DNA of 12,362 bases from Promethearchaeota archaeon (GTDB lineage: Archaea > Asgardarchaeota > Lokiarchaeia > Sigynarchaeales > SOKP01), in contig JAUXAJ010000146.1 in NCBI GenBank assembly GCA_030620005.1, positions 1 through 12,362 on the forward strand. The letters run 5' to 3'. The translations under genes were made by a program, and so were the position numbers. Numbering within the stretch: position 1 is the stretch's first letter; the number at the start of each line of letters is the position of its first letter. Positions 5,183-11,871 of the stretch are shown one piece after another. Below the pieces are notes generated by a model. It made no database searches and was not told where the DNA came from. It was given only the letters and a program-made list of their open reading frames with translations.

Positions 5183-7947
5183 AAATTGAACATCTCCAAA
5201 AGAAGATTGGTGAAGTTAAAGGAATTATCGCAATTACGACCGATATAACCGAAAAAAAACGGGCTGAAATGGCACTACGGAGAAGCGAAGCACAAAAAAG
5301 AGCGATTCTCAATGGAATAACATCAAATATCGCATTTGTTAATGAAAATTTGGAAATATTATGGCTAAATAAAGCATGTGGTGATTCGGTTAATAAATCC
5401 ACAGAAGAAATGATTGGACATAAATGTCACGAATTCTGGGCGGATCCGCAAAAGCCTTGTAAACGGTGTCCAACAATAAAGGCATTCAAAACAAAGAAGA
5501 CGGAACATACTATCATAATAACACCGGACGGAAGGGTTTGGGATGAGAAAGGCGAACCAGTTTTTGACGATGTAGGAAACCTAATCGGAGTGATTGAAAT
5601 AGCACATGATATAACTGAAAGAACTCAAGCTGAGGAAGCACTCCAAAAAAGCAGAGTAAGTCTTGCTAATGCTCAACGAATTGCACATCTCGGGAATTGG
5701 GATTGGGATATAGTAAAAAATGAATTATATTGGTCCGACGAGATTTATCGCATTGCTAATATAAATAAACAAGAATTTGGGGATTCTTATGAGGCTTTCT
5801 TGAATTCTGTTCATCCAGACGATAGAAACTTTGTTCAGAAAAGTGTAGACGACGCTTTATACGAGAATCAACCATATAGCATTGATCACAGAATTCTCTT
5901 ACCAGATGGTTCAATGCGTTTTGTTCATGAACAAGCAGAAGTTACTTTCGATGAGACCGGTAAAGCCATTCGAATGTCAGGAACAGTTCAAGACATCACA
6001 GAGCGTAAACAAATGGAACAAGAATTAAGGAGATTTAATGAAGAGTTAGAACAAATTATTAGAAAAAGGACTAAAGAATTAAAAAAATCCGAAGAAAAAT
6101 ATCAATTGATATTAAATTCGTTGGATGATAATATTTATGTCATTGGCAAAGATTTTAATATGACATTTGCGAACCCTGCTCTAATTAAGTGGCTTAAAAA
6201 AATAGGTCATGAGAAAGATTTTATAGGAAAAAATATATTCAAACTTTTTCCATTTTTACAAAAGGATAAGGTTACTGACGAACTTAGGCGAGTATTTAAG
6301 AGTGGCAAAATGCTAATTACGGAGGATCGTGTTGAAATTCAAGGTGTAATTTATTTTTCAGAAACACGAAAAATACCAATACTAGTTGACAATGAAGTAA
6401 AGAATGTAATAATTATTGTCAGAGATATTACCAAGAAAAAGAAAATAGAACAGAAATTAAAAGAATCCGAAGAAAAATATCGTGTTCTTTATGAGGATGC
6501 CCCGAATGCGTATTTTTCGATTGGTCCAGATAAAACGATCAAGAAGTGCAATAATATGGCTTTAAAACTATTGGGTTACGATAATGAAGAAATGATGAAA
6601 CTGACAGTTTTTAACCTTTATGCTGATACTCCCGATGGAGTAACGAAAGCAAGAATATGTTTTCAGCGGTTCTTGAATGGAGAACAGATACAAGACGAAG
6701 AGCTTCAGATGAAACATAAGAATGGCGATCCCATATGGGTAAGCCTATCAGTGAACGCTGTAAAAGACCAAGAAGGAAATGTGATAGAATCAAGAAGCGT
6801 GATCATTAATATCACGGAACGCAAGGAAGCCGAACAGAAAATAAAATATCAAGCAATGTTAGTAGATAATGTTTCTGATGCGATTATCTCATCAGACTTA
6901 GACTTCAATATTATTAGCTGGAATAAGGCGGCAGAATCGATATATGGGTGGAAAGCAGAGGAAGTGATTGGAAAAAATGTTATGGAAACTATTACGGTTG
7001 AATATCCTTATGATGATATTGATAAAGTCCTTAAGCAATTCTCTGAAAAAGGATTCTGGAAAGGAGAAGTTATCCAACCTCGGAAAGATGGTAAAAAAAT
7101 TAATGTATTATCCTCAGTTTCGATTATTAAAGATTCAACAGGGAATCCCATAGGTGTTGTGGCATTAAACCGTGATATTACCGAGCGCAAGAAAGCAGGA
7201 AAAAAATTAAAAGAGTCAGAAGAAAGATATCGTAAAGCCTACGAACAAGCTAATTTTTTCAAGGACTTATTTGTTCACGATATGGCTAATATATTAAACG
7301 CACTTCAAATGTCTGCAGACTTACATTTTAAATTTCATGACAAACCTGAAAAGATAAATGAAAGCAATAAGTTAATGGGCATATTTAAGAGTCAACTAGA
7401 CAACGGAACGAAATTAATTTCTAACGTGCGAACATTGTCCAAATTAGAAGAAAACAAAATCTCATTAAAAGAAATTAATGTATATAATTATATAGAGGAA
7501 GCAAAAACATTTACTTTAAATAATTTTCCAGAAAGAAATATTAATATTATTGTTCGGATTCCCGATAAGAACATGGTAGTTCATGCAAATGATTTGTTAT
7601 TAGAGGTATTTAGAAATCTTTTGAATAATGCCGTGAAATACAACGATAATCCGGTAATTGGAATTATCATTAATGTTTCCAAGGAACAAAAAGAAGGCAT
7701 GAATTACATGAAACTAGAATTTATTGATAACGGGCAGGGCATATCCAACGATCGGAAACCATATATTTTTAAGAAAGGGCATGAAGAGTATAAAGGTAGT
7801 AAGGGCATGGGAATCGGATTATCGCTGGTAACAAAAATCGTAGAAAGTTATGAAGGAAAAATTTGGGTCGAGGATAAAGTCAAGGGAGACCACACTCAGG
7901 GGAGTAATTTTATAGTATTACTACTTGATCGTTCAAAAATGATTTGA
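5161..7947 (+). CDS. Multi-PAS sensor histidine kinase
   Basis: This frame encodes 928 aa. The first 35 residues are only the last strand of a PAS/PAC unit (GEVKGIIAITTDITEKKRAE). Five PAS units follow at about 44-155, 165-284, 312-426, 437-555 and 561-676, each ending in a D/N-ITER/K-type linker. The first has a C89...C100-x2-C103 cysteine group. The DHp region carries the likely phosphoacceptor H706 in LFVHDMANILNALQ. The ATPase domain has an N box (NLLNNAVKYND, 819-829), G1 DNGQGI (856-861) and G2 KGMGIGLSLV (881-890). There is no membrane segment, so it should be a cytoplasmic sensor. There is no receiver domain and no response regulator nearby, which is common for archaeal kinases. The 22-base overlap with the preceding PAS frame and the slippery A AAA AAG point to one protein made by a -1 shift, or to a recent one-base deletion. 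Confidence 0.9.
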   Translation: MAKKESLEIEHLQKKIGEVKGIIAITTDITEKKRAEMALRRSEAQKRAILNGITSNIAFVNENLEILWLNKACGDSVNKSTEEMIGHKCHEFWADPQKPCKRCPTIKAFKTKKTEHTIIITPDGRVWDEKGEPVFDDVGNLIGVIEIAHDITERTQAEEALQKSRVSLANAQRIAHLGNWDWDIVKNELYWSDEIYRIANINKQEFGDSYEAFLNSVHPDDRNFVQKSVDDALYENQPYSIDHRILLPDGSMRFVHEQAEVTFDETGKAIRMSGTVQDITERKQMEQELRRFNEELEQIIRKRTKELKKSEEKYQLILNSLDDNIYVIGKDFNMTFANPALIKWLKKIGHEKDFIGKNIFKLFPFLQKDKVTDELRRVFKSGKMLITEDRVEIQGVIYFSETRKIPILVDNEVKNVIIIVRDITKKKKIEQKLKESEEKYRVLYEDAPNAYFSIGPDKTIKKCNNMALKLLGYDNEEMMKLTVFNLYADTPDGVTKARICFQRFLNGEQIQDEELQMKHKNGDPIWVSLSVNAVKDQEGNVIESRSVIINITERKEAEQKIKYQAMLVDNVSDAIISSDLDFNIISWNKAAESIYGWKAEEVIGKNVMETITVEYPYDDIDKVLKQFSEKGFWKGEVIQPRKDGKKINVLSSVSIIKDSTGNPIGVVALNRDITERKKAGKKLKESEERYRKAYEQANFFKDLFVHDMANILNALQMSADLHFKFHDKPEKINESNKLMGIFKSQLDNGTKLISNVRTLSKLEENKISLKEINVYNYIEEAKTFTLNNFPERNINIIVRIPDKNMVVHANDLLLEVFRNLLNNAVKYNDNPVIGIIINVSKEQKEGMNYMKLEFIDNGQGISNDRKPYIFKKGHEEYKGSKGMGIGLSLVTKIVESYEGKIWVEDKVKGDHTQGSNFIVLLLDRSKMI

Positions 7948-7988
7948 AAAAAATAGAAATTTCATCAAGTCTATACGGGGGTATTAAT

Positions 7989-8062
7989 CCATTATTCCAT
8001 AATGATGGAGCATTTTCTCAGAATGTACCAATTGTAATAGAATATTAGATTTTATTAATCTA
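7989..8062. other. Two short AU-rich hairpins after the kinase
   Basis: CATTAT/ATAATG with loop TCC (about 7990-8005) and TAGATT/AATCTA with a 5-nt loop (8046-8062) lie in the 247-base gap between the kinase and the convergent phosphatase gene. They may protect 3' ends or pause transcription. The stems are weak and AT-rich, so chance is possible. I see no credible gene in this gap. Confidence 0.3.
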
Positions 8063-8078
8063 GGATTTATAAAAGAAA

Positions 8079-8096
8079 AAAAAGTGTTAACTTTTT
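8079..8096. terminator. Possible bidirectional terminator hairpin
   Basis: AAAAAGT, GTTA, ACTTTTT forms a 7-bp stem with a 4-nt loop and a T tract at its 3' side on either strand. It sits between the ends of two converging genes, the kinase (+) and the HAD phosphatase (-), which fits a shared terminator. The stem is nearly all A-T. Confidence 0.35.
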
Positions 8097-8194
8097 AGTA
8101 TAAAGAGTTTAATTTATCTCCAATTTGAGTAAGGAGGATATTAAACCTTTTTTCTCTTTCCTTGAATCGAGTAGAGTAAATTGAAAACGAAATA

Positions 8195-8896
8195 TTATTT
8201 ACTTTGTATTAACTCAACGATTTCATCCAATTTATCGATAACAAAATCCGGTGAATATTCCCAATCGTCATAACCATCAGGATATTTATTCATATTTCTT
8301 CTTAACAAGCAAACGTGAATATTAGCTCTTTTAGCGGCTAATACATCAACGATCGAATCGCCTATCATGATAGCGTTTGACTTATTTTTGTCGAAATTTA
8401 GTCTTTTTAAAATAGAAAGAATACCCCTTGGTGATGGTTTAGCAAGTGATTGATCCTTATCGCTTGAAAGCCCAAAAATCTCGTCAAAACAATTAGTTAA
8501 ATTGAATTCTTTTGTAATAAATTCAACTATGTAATCGGCTGTATTTGATATTATGGCAGTTTTATTGCTGTTGTTTTCGTTAATTTCCTTCAATATTTTC
8601 TTTACATCGTTATAAAGATGCATTTCTTTATTTTTAACGAGAACTTTTCGATATTCGAAATCAATTGCGTCAAAATACCTCCAAAAATTGTCTAAATCAG
8701 AAGCACCCCACTTTTTTAAGAGGTTGATGTATTCGTTCCCAGAGAACCAAATCTTAGATCTTTCTTGTAGTTCAGGTATTTTGTTAATTGAACCTTTTTT
8801 TAATGCCTCAACTAAAATATTATCAAAATAAAACCTAGGATTTGGAATGTGCAATAAACAATTATCTAAATCAAATAAATAGTAATCAAAATTCAT
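8195..8896 (-). CDS. HAD-superfamily hydrolase (subfamily IA-type phosphatase)
   Basis: This gene encodes 233 aa, a usual length for the group. HAD motif I is YLFDLDNCLL, with nucleophile D9 and acid D11. Motif II is S117 in AIISNTA. Motif III is K153 in LAKPSPRG. Motif IV is MIGDSIVDVLAAKRA, with D180 and D184. A helical cap lies between about 18 and 95. The set is complete, so an active Mg-dependent phosphatase of the phosphoglycolate phosphatase or pyrimidine 5'-nucleotidase type is expected; the substrate cannot be read from sequence. ATTTAAAAAT on the minus strand (8921-8930) is a plausible TATA box about 29 bases before the start. The gene lies 65 bases after the small cysteine protein on the same strand, so either its own promoter or read-through is possible. 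Confidence 0.9.
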   Translation of the reverse strand: MNFDYYLFDLDNCLLHIPNPRFYFDNILVEALKKGSINKIPELQERSKIWFSGNEYINLLKKWGASDLDNFWRYFDAIDFEYRKVLVKNKEMHLYNDVKKILKEINENNSNKTAIISNTADYIVEFITKEFNLTNCFDEIFGLSSDKDQSLAKPSPRGILSILKRLNFDKNKSNAIMIGDSIVDVLAAKRANIHVCLLRRNMNKYPDGYDDWEYSPDFVIDKLDEIVELIQSK

Positions 8897-8961
8897 CTAT
8901 ACAAAAAGTAATGAAAAATAATTTTTAAATTATCTTTCAATAATTGTCAATTAGATATTTT

Positions 8962-9351
8962 TTAGAAATAACCGACGTGACCTAAATTTTTACCTTTTTC
9001 ATCCAAAGCATATACAAGTCCCATTGATAGAGCAGCCTCATCGTCAATTTCTTTTTCATCGTCAACCCCCTTACTTTTTATATTTTTTAAAGGTCTTGCA
9101 ACTTTTTTAATAGTTTCTAGCTTTAATTGAAAGACTCCGTTACATTTTTTGCATCTAATGTGGATATACTTTGTTTGTTTTTTGTCGTCTTCTTGTTTTT
9201 CTATCTTTAATGGTTCTAACAATTTTTGATCTTCGTTATCACACCCTATCAAAAAACACTGATCTAGGCTAATTTTTTCCATACCTCTTCTTGCTAACGA
9301 GATCCAAGCGTAACTCGGTATTTCGAGCCATAAATCTTTATTTTCTTCCAT
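8962..9351 (-). CDS. Small protein with paired cysteines (possible zinc ribbon), unknown function
   Basis: This gene encodes 129 aa. The visible marks are C32-x4-C37 and, after a charged stretch, HIRCKKC with C67 and C70. This gives a likely four-cysteine zinc site spread over about 40 residues. The N-terminus (LWLEIPSYAWISLARRGM) is aromatic and the end (GHVGYF) is well defined, but I do not recognise the family. There is no signal peptide or membrane segment. The gene is followed after 65 bases by the HAD gene on the same strand. A-T rich TATA-like sequence lies on the minus strand at about 9365-9378, so the message could be leaderless. The protein could bind nucleic acid, but that is only the usual use of such ribbons. 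Confidence 0.75.
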   Translation of the reverse strand: MEENKDLWLEIPSYAWISLARRGMEKISLDQCFLIGCDNEDQKLLEPLKIEKQEDDKKQTKYIHIRCKKCNGVFQLKLETIKKVARPLKNIKSKGVDDEKEIDDEAALSMGLVYALDEKGKNLGHVGYF

Positions 9352-9587
9352 ATTTTAAAGAAATTTATATAATTTTTAAGAATTATGATTATATGTTATA
9401 GATTTTATACTATTTTTGTTTTGATTTCATTTGTAATTTATTAGTTTCTTCTATATTGATTCGTATTGCTCTTTTCCATTTAAAAAGCTTTCAAAAGATA
9501 CCTATTCGAACTAAATTTAATAAGTATTTTATTTTTATTTTTTCTATATGATAGTTAAGCTTAATTATCTGCTTTCATTATTTTTGC

Positions 9588-9601
9588 TTAATAATATATA
9601 T
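9588..9601 (+). promoter_or_regulatory. TATA-box region for gatC
   Basis: TTAATAATATATAT lies 14-27 bases before the ATG at 9615. The upstream part of the box has the right spacing for a leaderless start at the ATG. No Shine-Dalgarno site is seen before this ATG, which agrees. Confidence 0.5.
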
Positions 9602-9614
9602 TTTTTGATAAAAA

Positions 9615-9920
9615 ATGTCTAAAGACGACGAATTATCTAAGGAAACTATTGACCATATTTCAAAACTAGCGTTATTAGATTTATCAGATGAAGAAAAAGA
9701 GAAATTAACAAAGCAATTAGGAAATATTCTTTCTTATTTTAAAAAATTAAATGATTTAGATACTAGTGATGTCGAACCTACGACTCACCCAATAGACGGC
9801 TTGAAAAATGTTTTTAGAGAAGATATTCCTTGGAAATCGCTTTCTAACGAGGAAGCCCTAAAAAATGCAGAATATAAGGAGAAAGGCTATTTTAAAGCTC
9901 CAAGGATATTAAAAGAATGA
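9615..9920 (+). CDS. gatC: Asp-tRNA(Asn)/Glu-tRNA(Gln) amidotransferase subunit C
   Basis: This gene encodes 101 aa, the normal length for GatC. Family marks are the N-terminal helix pair (ETIDHISKLALLDLSDEEKEKL), the Q-LGNILSYFKKLNDLDT segment, VEPTTHP (53-59), NVFREDIP (65-72) and GYFKAPRIL (91-99). GatC is the small belt-like subunit that holds GatA and GatB together in the GatCAB enzyme, which amidates Asp-tRNA(Asn) or Glu-tRNA(Gln) in the cytoplasm. Here it stands alone. The upstream genes run the other way, and the next gene downstream is convergent, ending 29 bases away. gatA and gatB are therefore not in an operon with it in this window. A TATA box at leaderless spacing suggests it has its own promoter. 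Confidence 0.93.
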   Translation: MSKDDELSKETIDHISKLALLDLSDEEKEKLTKQLGNILSYFKKLNDLDTSDVEPTTHPIDGLKNVFREDIPWKSLSNEEALKNAEYKEKGYFKAPRILKE

Positions 9921-9949
9921 ATGATTAAAAATGTTCTAAGAAAACTATT

Positions 9950-10948
9950 TTATTCTTTATACATTTTTGTTAACATTCTAATGGCTTCTGCCATATCTTT
10001 TAAGGCTTTTTTTTTTTCTTTTAATGGCATGTTATATAAATCATCTTCGGATCTAATGCCAATATCTTGGGTTGAAACCAAGTTCTTATATTTTTTAATT
10101 ACCAAAAGAGTAATATAAGTCTCATATTCTTCGAAAGTTTCTAAAAGTTCTGGATTGTTTTTAATTTTTTCCCATAATTCTAAAGTTTCGAAAGAACGCA
10201 TGCCAATATCAATCCTGAACCAACTAATTGGGAATAAAATCTCTCTTTTTACACCCATTTCTATTACCTTAATGTTTTCTTTATCGATATAAAATTCAGG
10301 GATAACATCTTCCTTGAACACGATTCTGTCGTTCATGATGTATAGATTGGCTGCATCTTTAGACGTGCAAACGATGCCTGTTGCGAAACCTTTAGCCATC
10401 CGTAGTCGATCAGCAATATCCTCTAATCTTGAGCCTTGATAATGTAAACTTCTTTTTTTTGTTCCATGAAATGATATTTTAATCTTCTTCCTTCCTTTAT
10501 CATCGACAATAATTTGAGGAAATAAGTCCGAATCCCTTGTTTTTTTATGAGCTAACATTAATTTATTAATGAGCTCGTGTTCTAATTTTAATCCGGGTAT
10601 GACCGTATTTTGATTTAAGAACGCATCTACTTCGAAATCTATAATACCATAAAATAATTTTTTCTCTTTCATGATTTTGCGAATGTCCTTTACAATGGTT
10701 TCAATTAAGGCTTCGGGATCTTCGCGAATAGAATCGTACTGTTTTGAAGTAAACGTGTCTATTTGATCCGAAATGCCTTCTTCGTGATAAAATTCAGCCC
10801 AACTCATTTCTGTATAAACATTACCTTCAGAGTATAGATCATGTGAAGCGTCAATGCTTACAATAGTTTTACTTCCTCCTAATTCTACACCTTTTTTTGT
10901 TCCAATAGCAAGGATTGCTGCTGGAGGGTTATGAAATTCCAAGGTCAA
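9950..10948 (-). CDS. Conserved-looking protein of unknown function
   Basis: This gene encodes 332 aa. I do not recognise the family. The N-terminal part (about 1-55) has a beta-rich look with ELGGSKTIVSIDASHD. The middle (about 98-235) mixes strands and helices, with RLRMAKGFATGIVCTSKDAANLYIMND as the most family-like stretch. The C-terminal 80 residues are helical and charged. There is one cysteine (C194), no metal-binding group, no signal peptide and no membrane segment. The start is uncertain: the frame is open from further upstream, no ATG or Shine-Dalgarno site is seen, and TTG at 10948 or 10942 are only candidates. It ends 29 bases from the end of gatC in convergent orientation. An A-rich run near 10005-10020 encodes KEKKKALK. 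Confidence 0.75.
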   Translation of the reverse strand: MTLEFHNPPAAILAIGTKKGVELGGSKTIVSIDASHDLYSEGNVYTEMSWAEFYHEEGISDQIDTFTSKQYDSIREDPEALIETIVKDIRKIMKEKKLFYGIIDFEVDAFLNQNTVIPGLKLEHELINKLMLAHKKTRDSDLFPQIIVDDKGRKKIKISFHGTKKRSLHYQGSRLEDIADRLRMAKGFATGIVCTSKDAANLYIMNDRIVFKEDVIPEFYIDKENIKVIEMGVKREILFPISWFRIDIGMRSFETLELWEKIKNNPELLETFEEYETYITLLVIKKYKNLVSTQDIGIRSEDDLYNMPLKEKKKALKDMAEAIRMLTKMYKE

Positions 10949-11039
10949 AAAAGAAACACTTTTTTTATGATTTTTATTCTCAATTATTGTTTTTTAATTA
11001 TATTACACTTTATTATATATAAAAAACTAGCGTATAAAT

Positions 11040-11130
11040 TCTTTTTTTATGGAGGTAGAACGTCCTCTGCGAATGTCAAACCGAAGCTAGAGCATTCGAT
11101 ACTTTATAGTTCGTTGCGAGCGAACAATTC
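11040..11130 (-). ncRNA. Possible structured RNA at the 3' end of the TnpB-like remnant
   Basis: This 90-base stretch is clearly richer in G and C than its surroundings and holds nested inverted repeats: CGAATG/CATTCG (11070-11075 and 11093-11098), GTTCG/CGAAC (11109-11113 and 11121-11125) and GAGG/CCTC near 11052-11066. TnpB genes usually overlap at their 3' end with a guide (omega) RNA scaffold that reaches the element's right end. The position fits such a scaffold or its relic, but the pairings are short and there is no comparison to confirm it. Confidence 0.3.
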
Positions 11131-11483
11131 AAAAATCTACTGAAACCATAATCATGACTCTTGAATTGATCGTAAAAGTCATTCACGCGGTATTTTGCAC
11201 TTCTTAAATCGTGAATATTCTTGATTTTTAACGGCGAATTTAACATCGCCTCTCTGGTAATCGTGTCCTCTTTGAAAAGGTCTAGCAATAATTTTCTTCC
11301 CATGTTCCACGCTCCGTTAACGTTGGAATGAATGTAAATTGCTCTTCTTTTTGGCGTTTTTGTTTTTTTAGACTTAAATAGTCCGCGCACATTAAGAATC
11401 TTCCTTATATGTCCAATTTTGTAAAAAACCATTATTTCGGACGAACAAATGTTCGTGGCACGAACACGTGAAAATAGACACAT
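11076..11483 (-). pseudogene. TnpB-like (IS200/IS605 OrfB) C-terminal remnant
   Basis: The 135-aa frame contains RGLFKSKKTK...IYIHSNVNGAWNMGRKLL at about 34-67. This matches in pattern the last RuvC segment of TnpB proteins (RGLFKS...INADVNGAxNIxRK). The catalytic aspartate of that motif (ADVNG) is N here (SNVNG), a single G-to-A change (GAC to AAC). All upstream domains are missing: an in-frame TAA lies four codons before the ATG, and no TnpB-like sequence is apparent further upstream. The 68 residues after the motif are longer than usual and may be partly spurious, because they overlap a structured segment. It is best read as the 3' end of a decayed insertion element. A short independent protein using the same fold is less likely. 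Confidence 0.5.
11441..11465. repeat. Alternating inverted repeats at the start of the TnpB-like remnant
   Basis: ACGAACA (11441-11447), TGTTCGT (11450-11456) and ACGAAC (11460-11465) follow each other, so the middle copy can pair with either neighbour (7-bp stem with loop AA, or 6-bp stem with loop GGC). Related GTTCG/CGAAC sequences recur at 11109-11125 near the other end of the remnant. Subterminal hairpins are typical of IS200/IS605 ends, but this placement inside the frame is not proof of an element boundary. Confidence 0.5.
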
Positions 11484-11590
11484 GTTTAAAATTTACCTCG
11501 TGGAATCATTTCTTTTTAGTATTGTATTTCATGGATAGATTTGAAGATTGTATTAGTTTAAGAAGATTATTTTATGAAAATTAATAAGTG

Positions 11591-11672
11591 AGGCATTAAA
11601 TATTTTATCAACAGTCTTTTAAATATATAAATATAAAGAATTTTTAAAATAATAATTTATAAAATAATGCCT
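11591..11672. repeat. 8-bp inverted repeat pair
   Basis: AGGCATTA at 11591-11598 is the exact complement of TAATGCCT at 11665-11672, and the neighbouring TTTTAT/ATAAAA bases extend the pairing imperfectly. The enclosed 66 bases are almost pure A and T. It may be a remnant of a small inverted-repeat element or a hairpin, and it has no coding content. Confidence 0.4.
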
Positions 11673-11796
11673 TTTAGGTGATAACCAAATCTTTTTTCAT
11701 TTACTTGTTTTGTAAAAATTTAGATGGATATTACTTAAACTTTTGGATCTGATACATTTTTGTTCGTCGAACTATCATTTTTTGATAAGTTAAGCG

Positions 11797-11837
11797 CCCC
11801 AGCTTCTGGGGAAACATTAAAATAGAAGGTCTCCCCA
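11797..11837. promoter_or_regulatory. Mutually exclusive GC-rich hairpins ahead of the transposase
   Basis: CCCCAG (11797-11802), CTGGGG (11806-11811) and TCCCCA (11832-11837) form a three-part set. The GGGG block can pair with the upstream block (6 bp, loop CTT) or with the downstream block (TGGGGA/TCCCCA, 6 bp, 19-nt loop). It stands out in A-T rich DNA 35-75 bases before the transposase ATG. It may mark the left end of the insertion element or control read-through transcription into it. Confidence 0.45.
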
Positions 11838-11871
11838 ATATTAATTAAAAGTTAAAAATTGGTAGAATAAA

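Larger units (their letters stand above)
11484..11871. other. Gene-poor gap between two mobile-element remnants
   Basis: This 388-base stretch is very A-T rich and has no credible protein gene on either strand; the longest plus-strand candidate from an ATG (near 11531) is 17 codons. It contains an 8-bp inverted repeat (AGGCATTA at 11591-11598 and TAATGCCT at 11665-11672), the GC-rich hairpin set at 11797-11837, and a TATA-like stretch (TTAATTAAAAG, about 11841-11851) at leaderless distance from the transposase ATG. Confidence 0.7.

Noticed and set aside
8125..8184. Tiny TTG-start frame (19 codons) near AAGGAGGA at 8131
   Set aside because: The Shine-Dalgarno-like sequence is downstream of the TTG and no proper start follows it.
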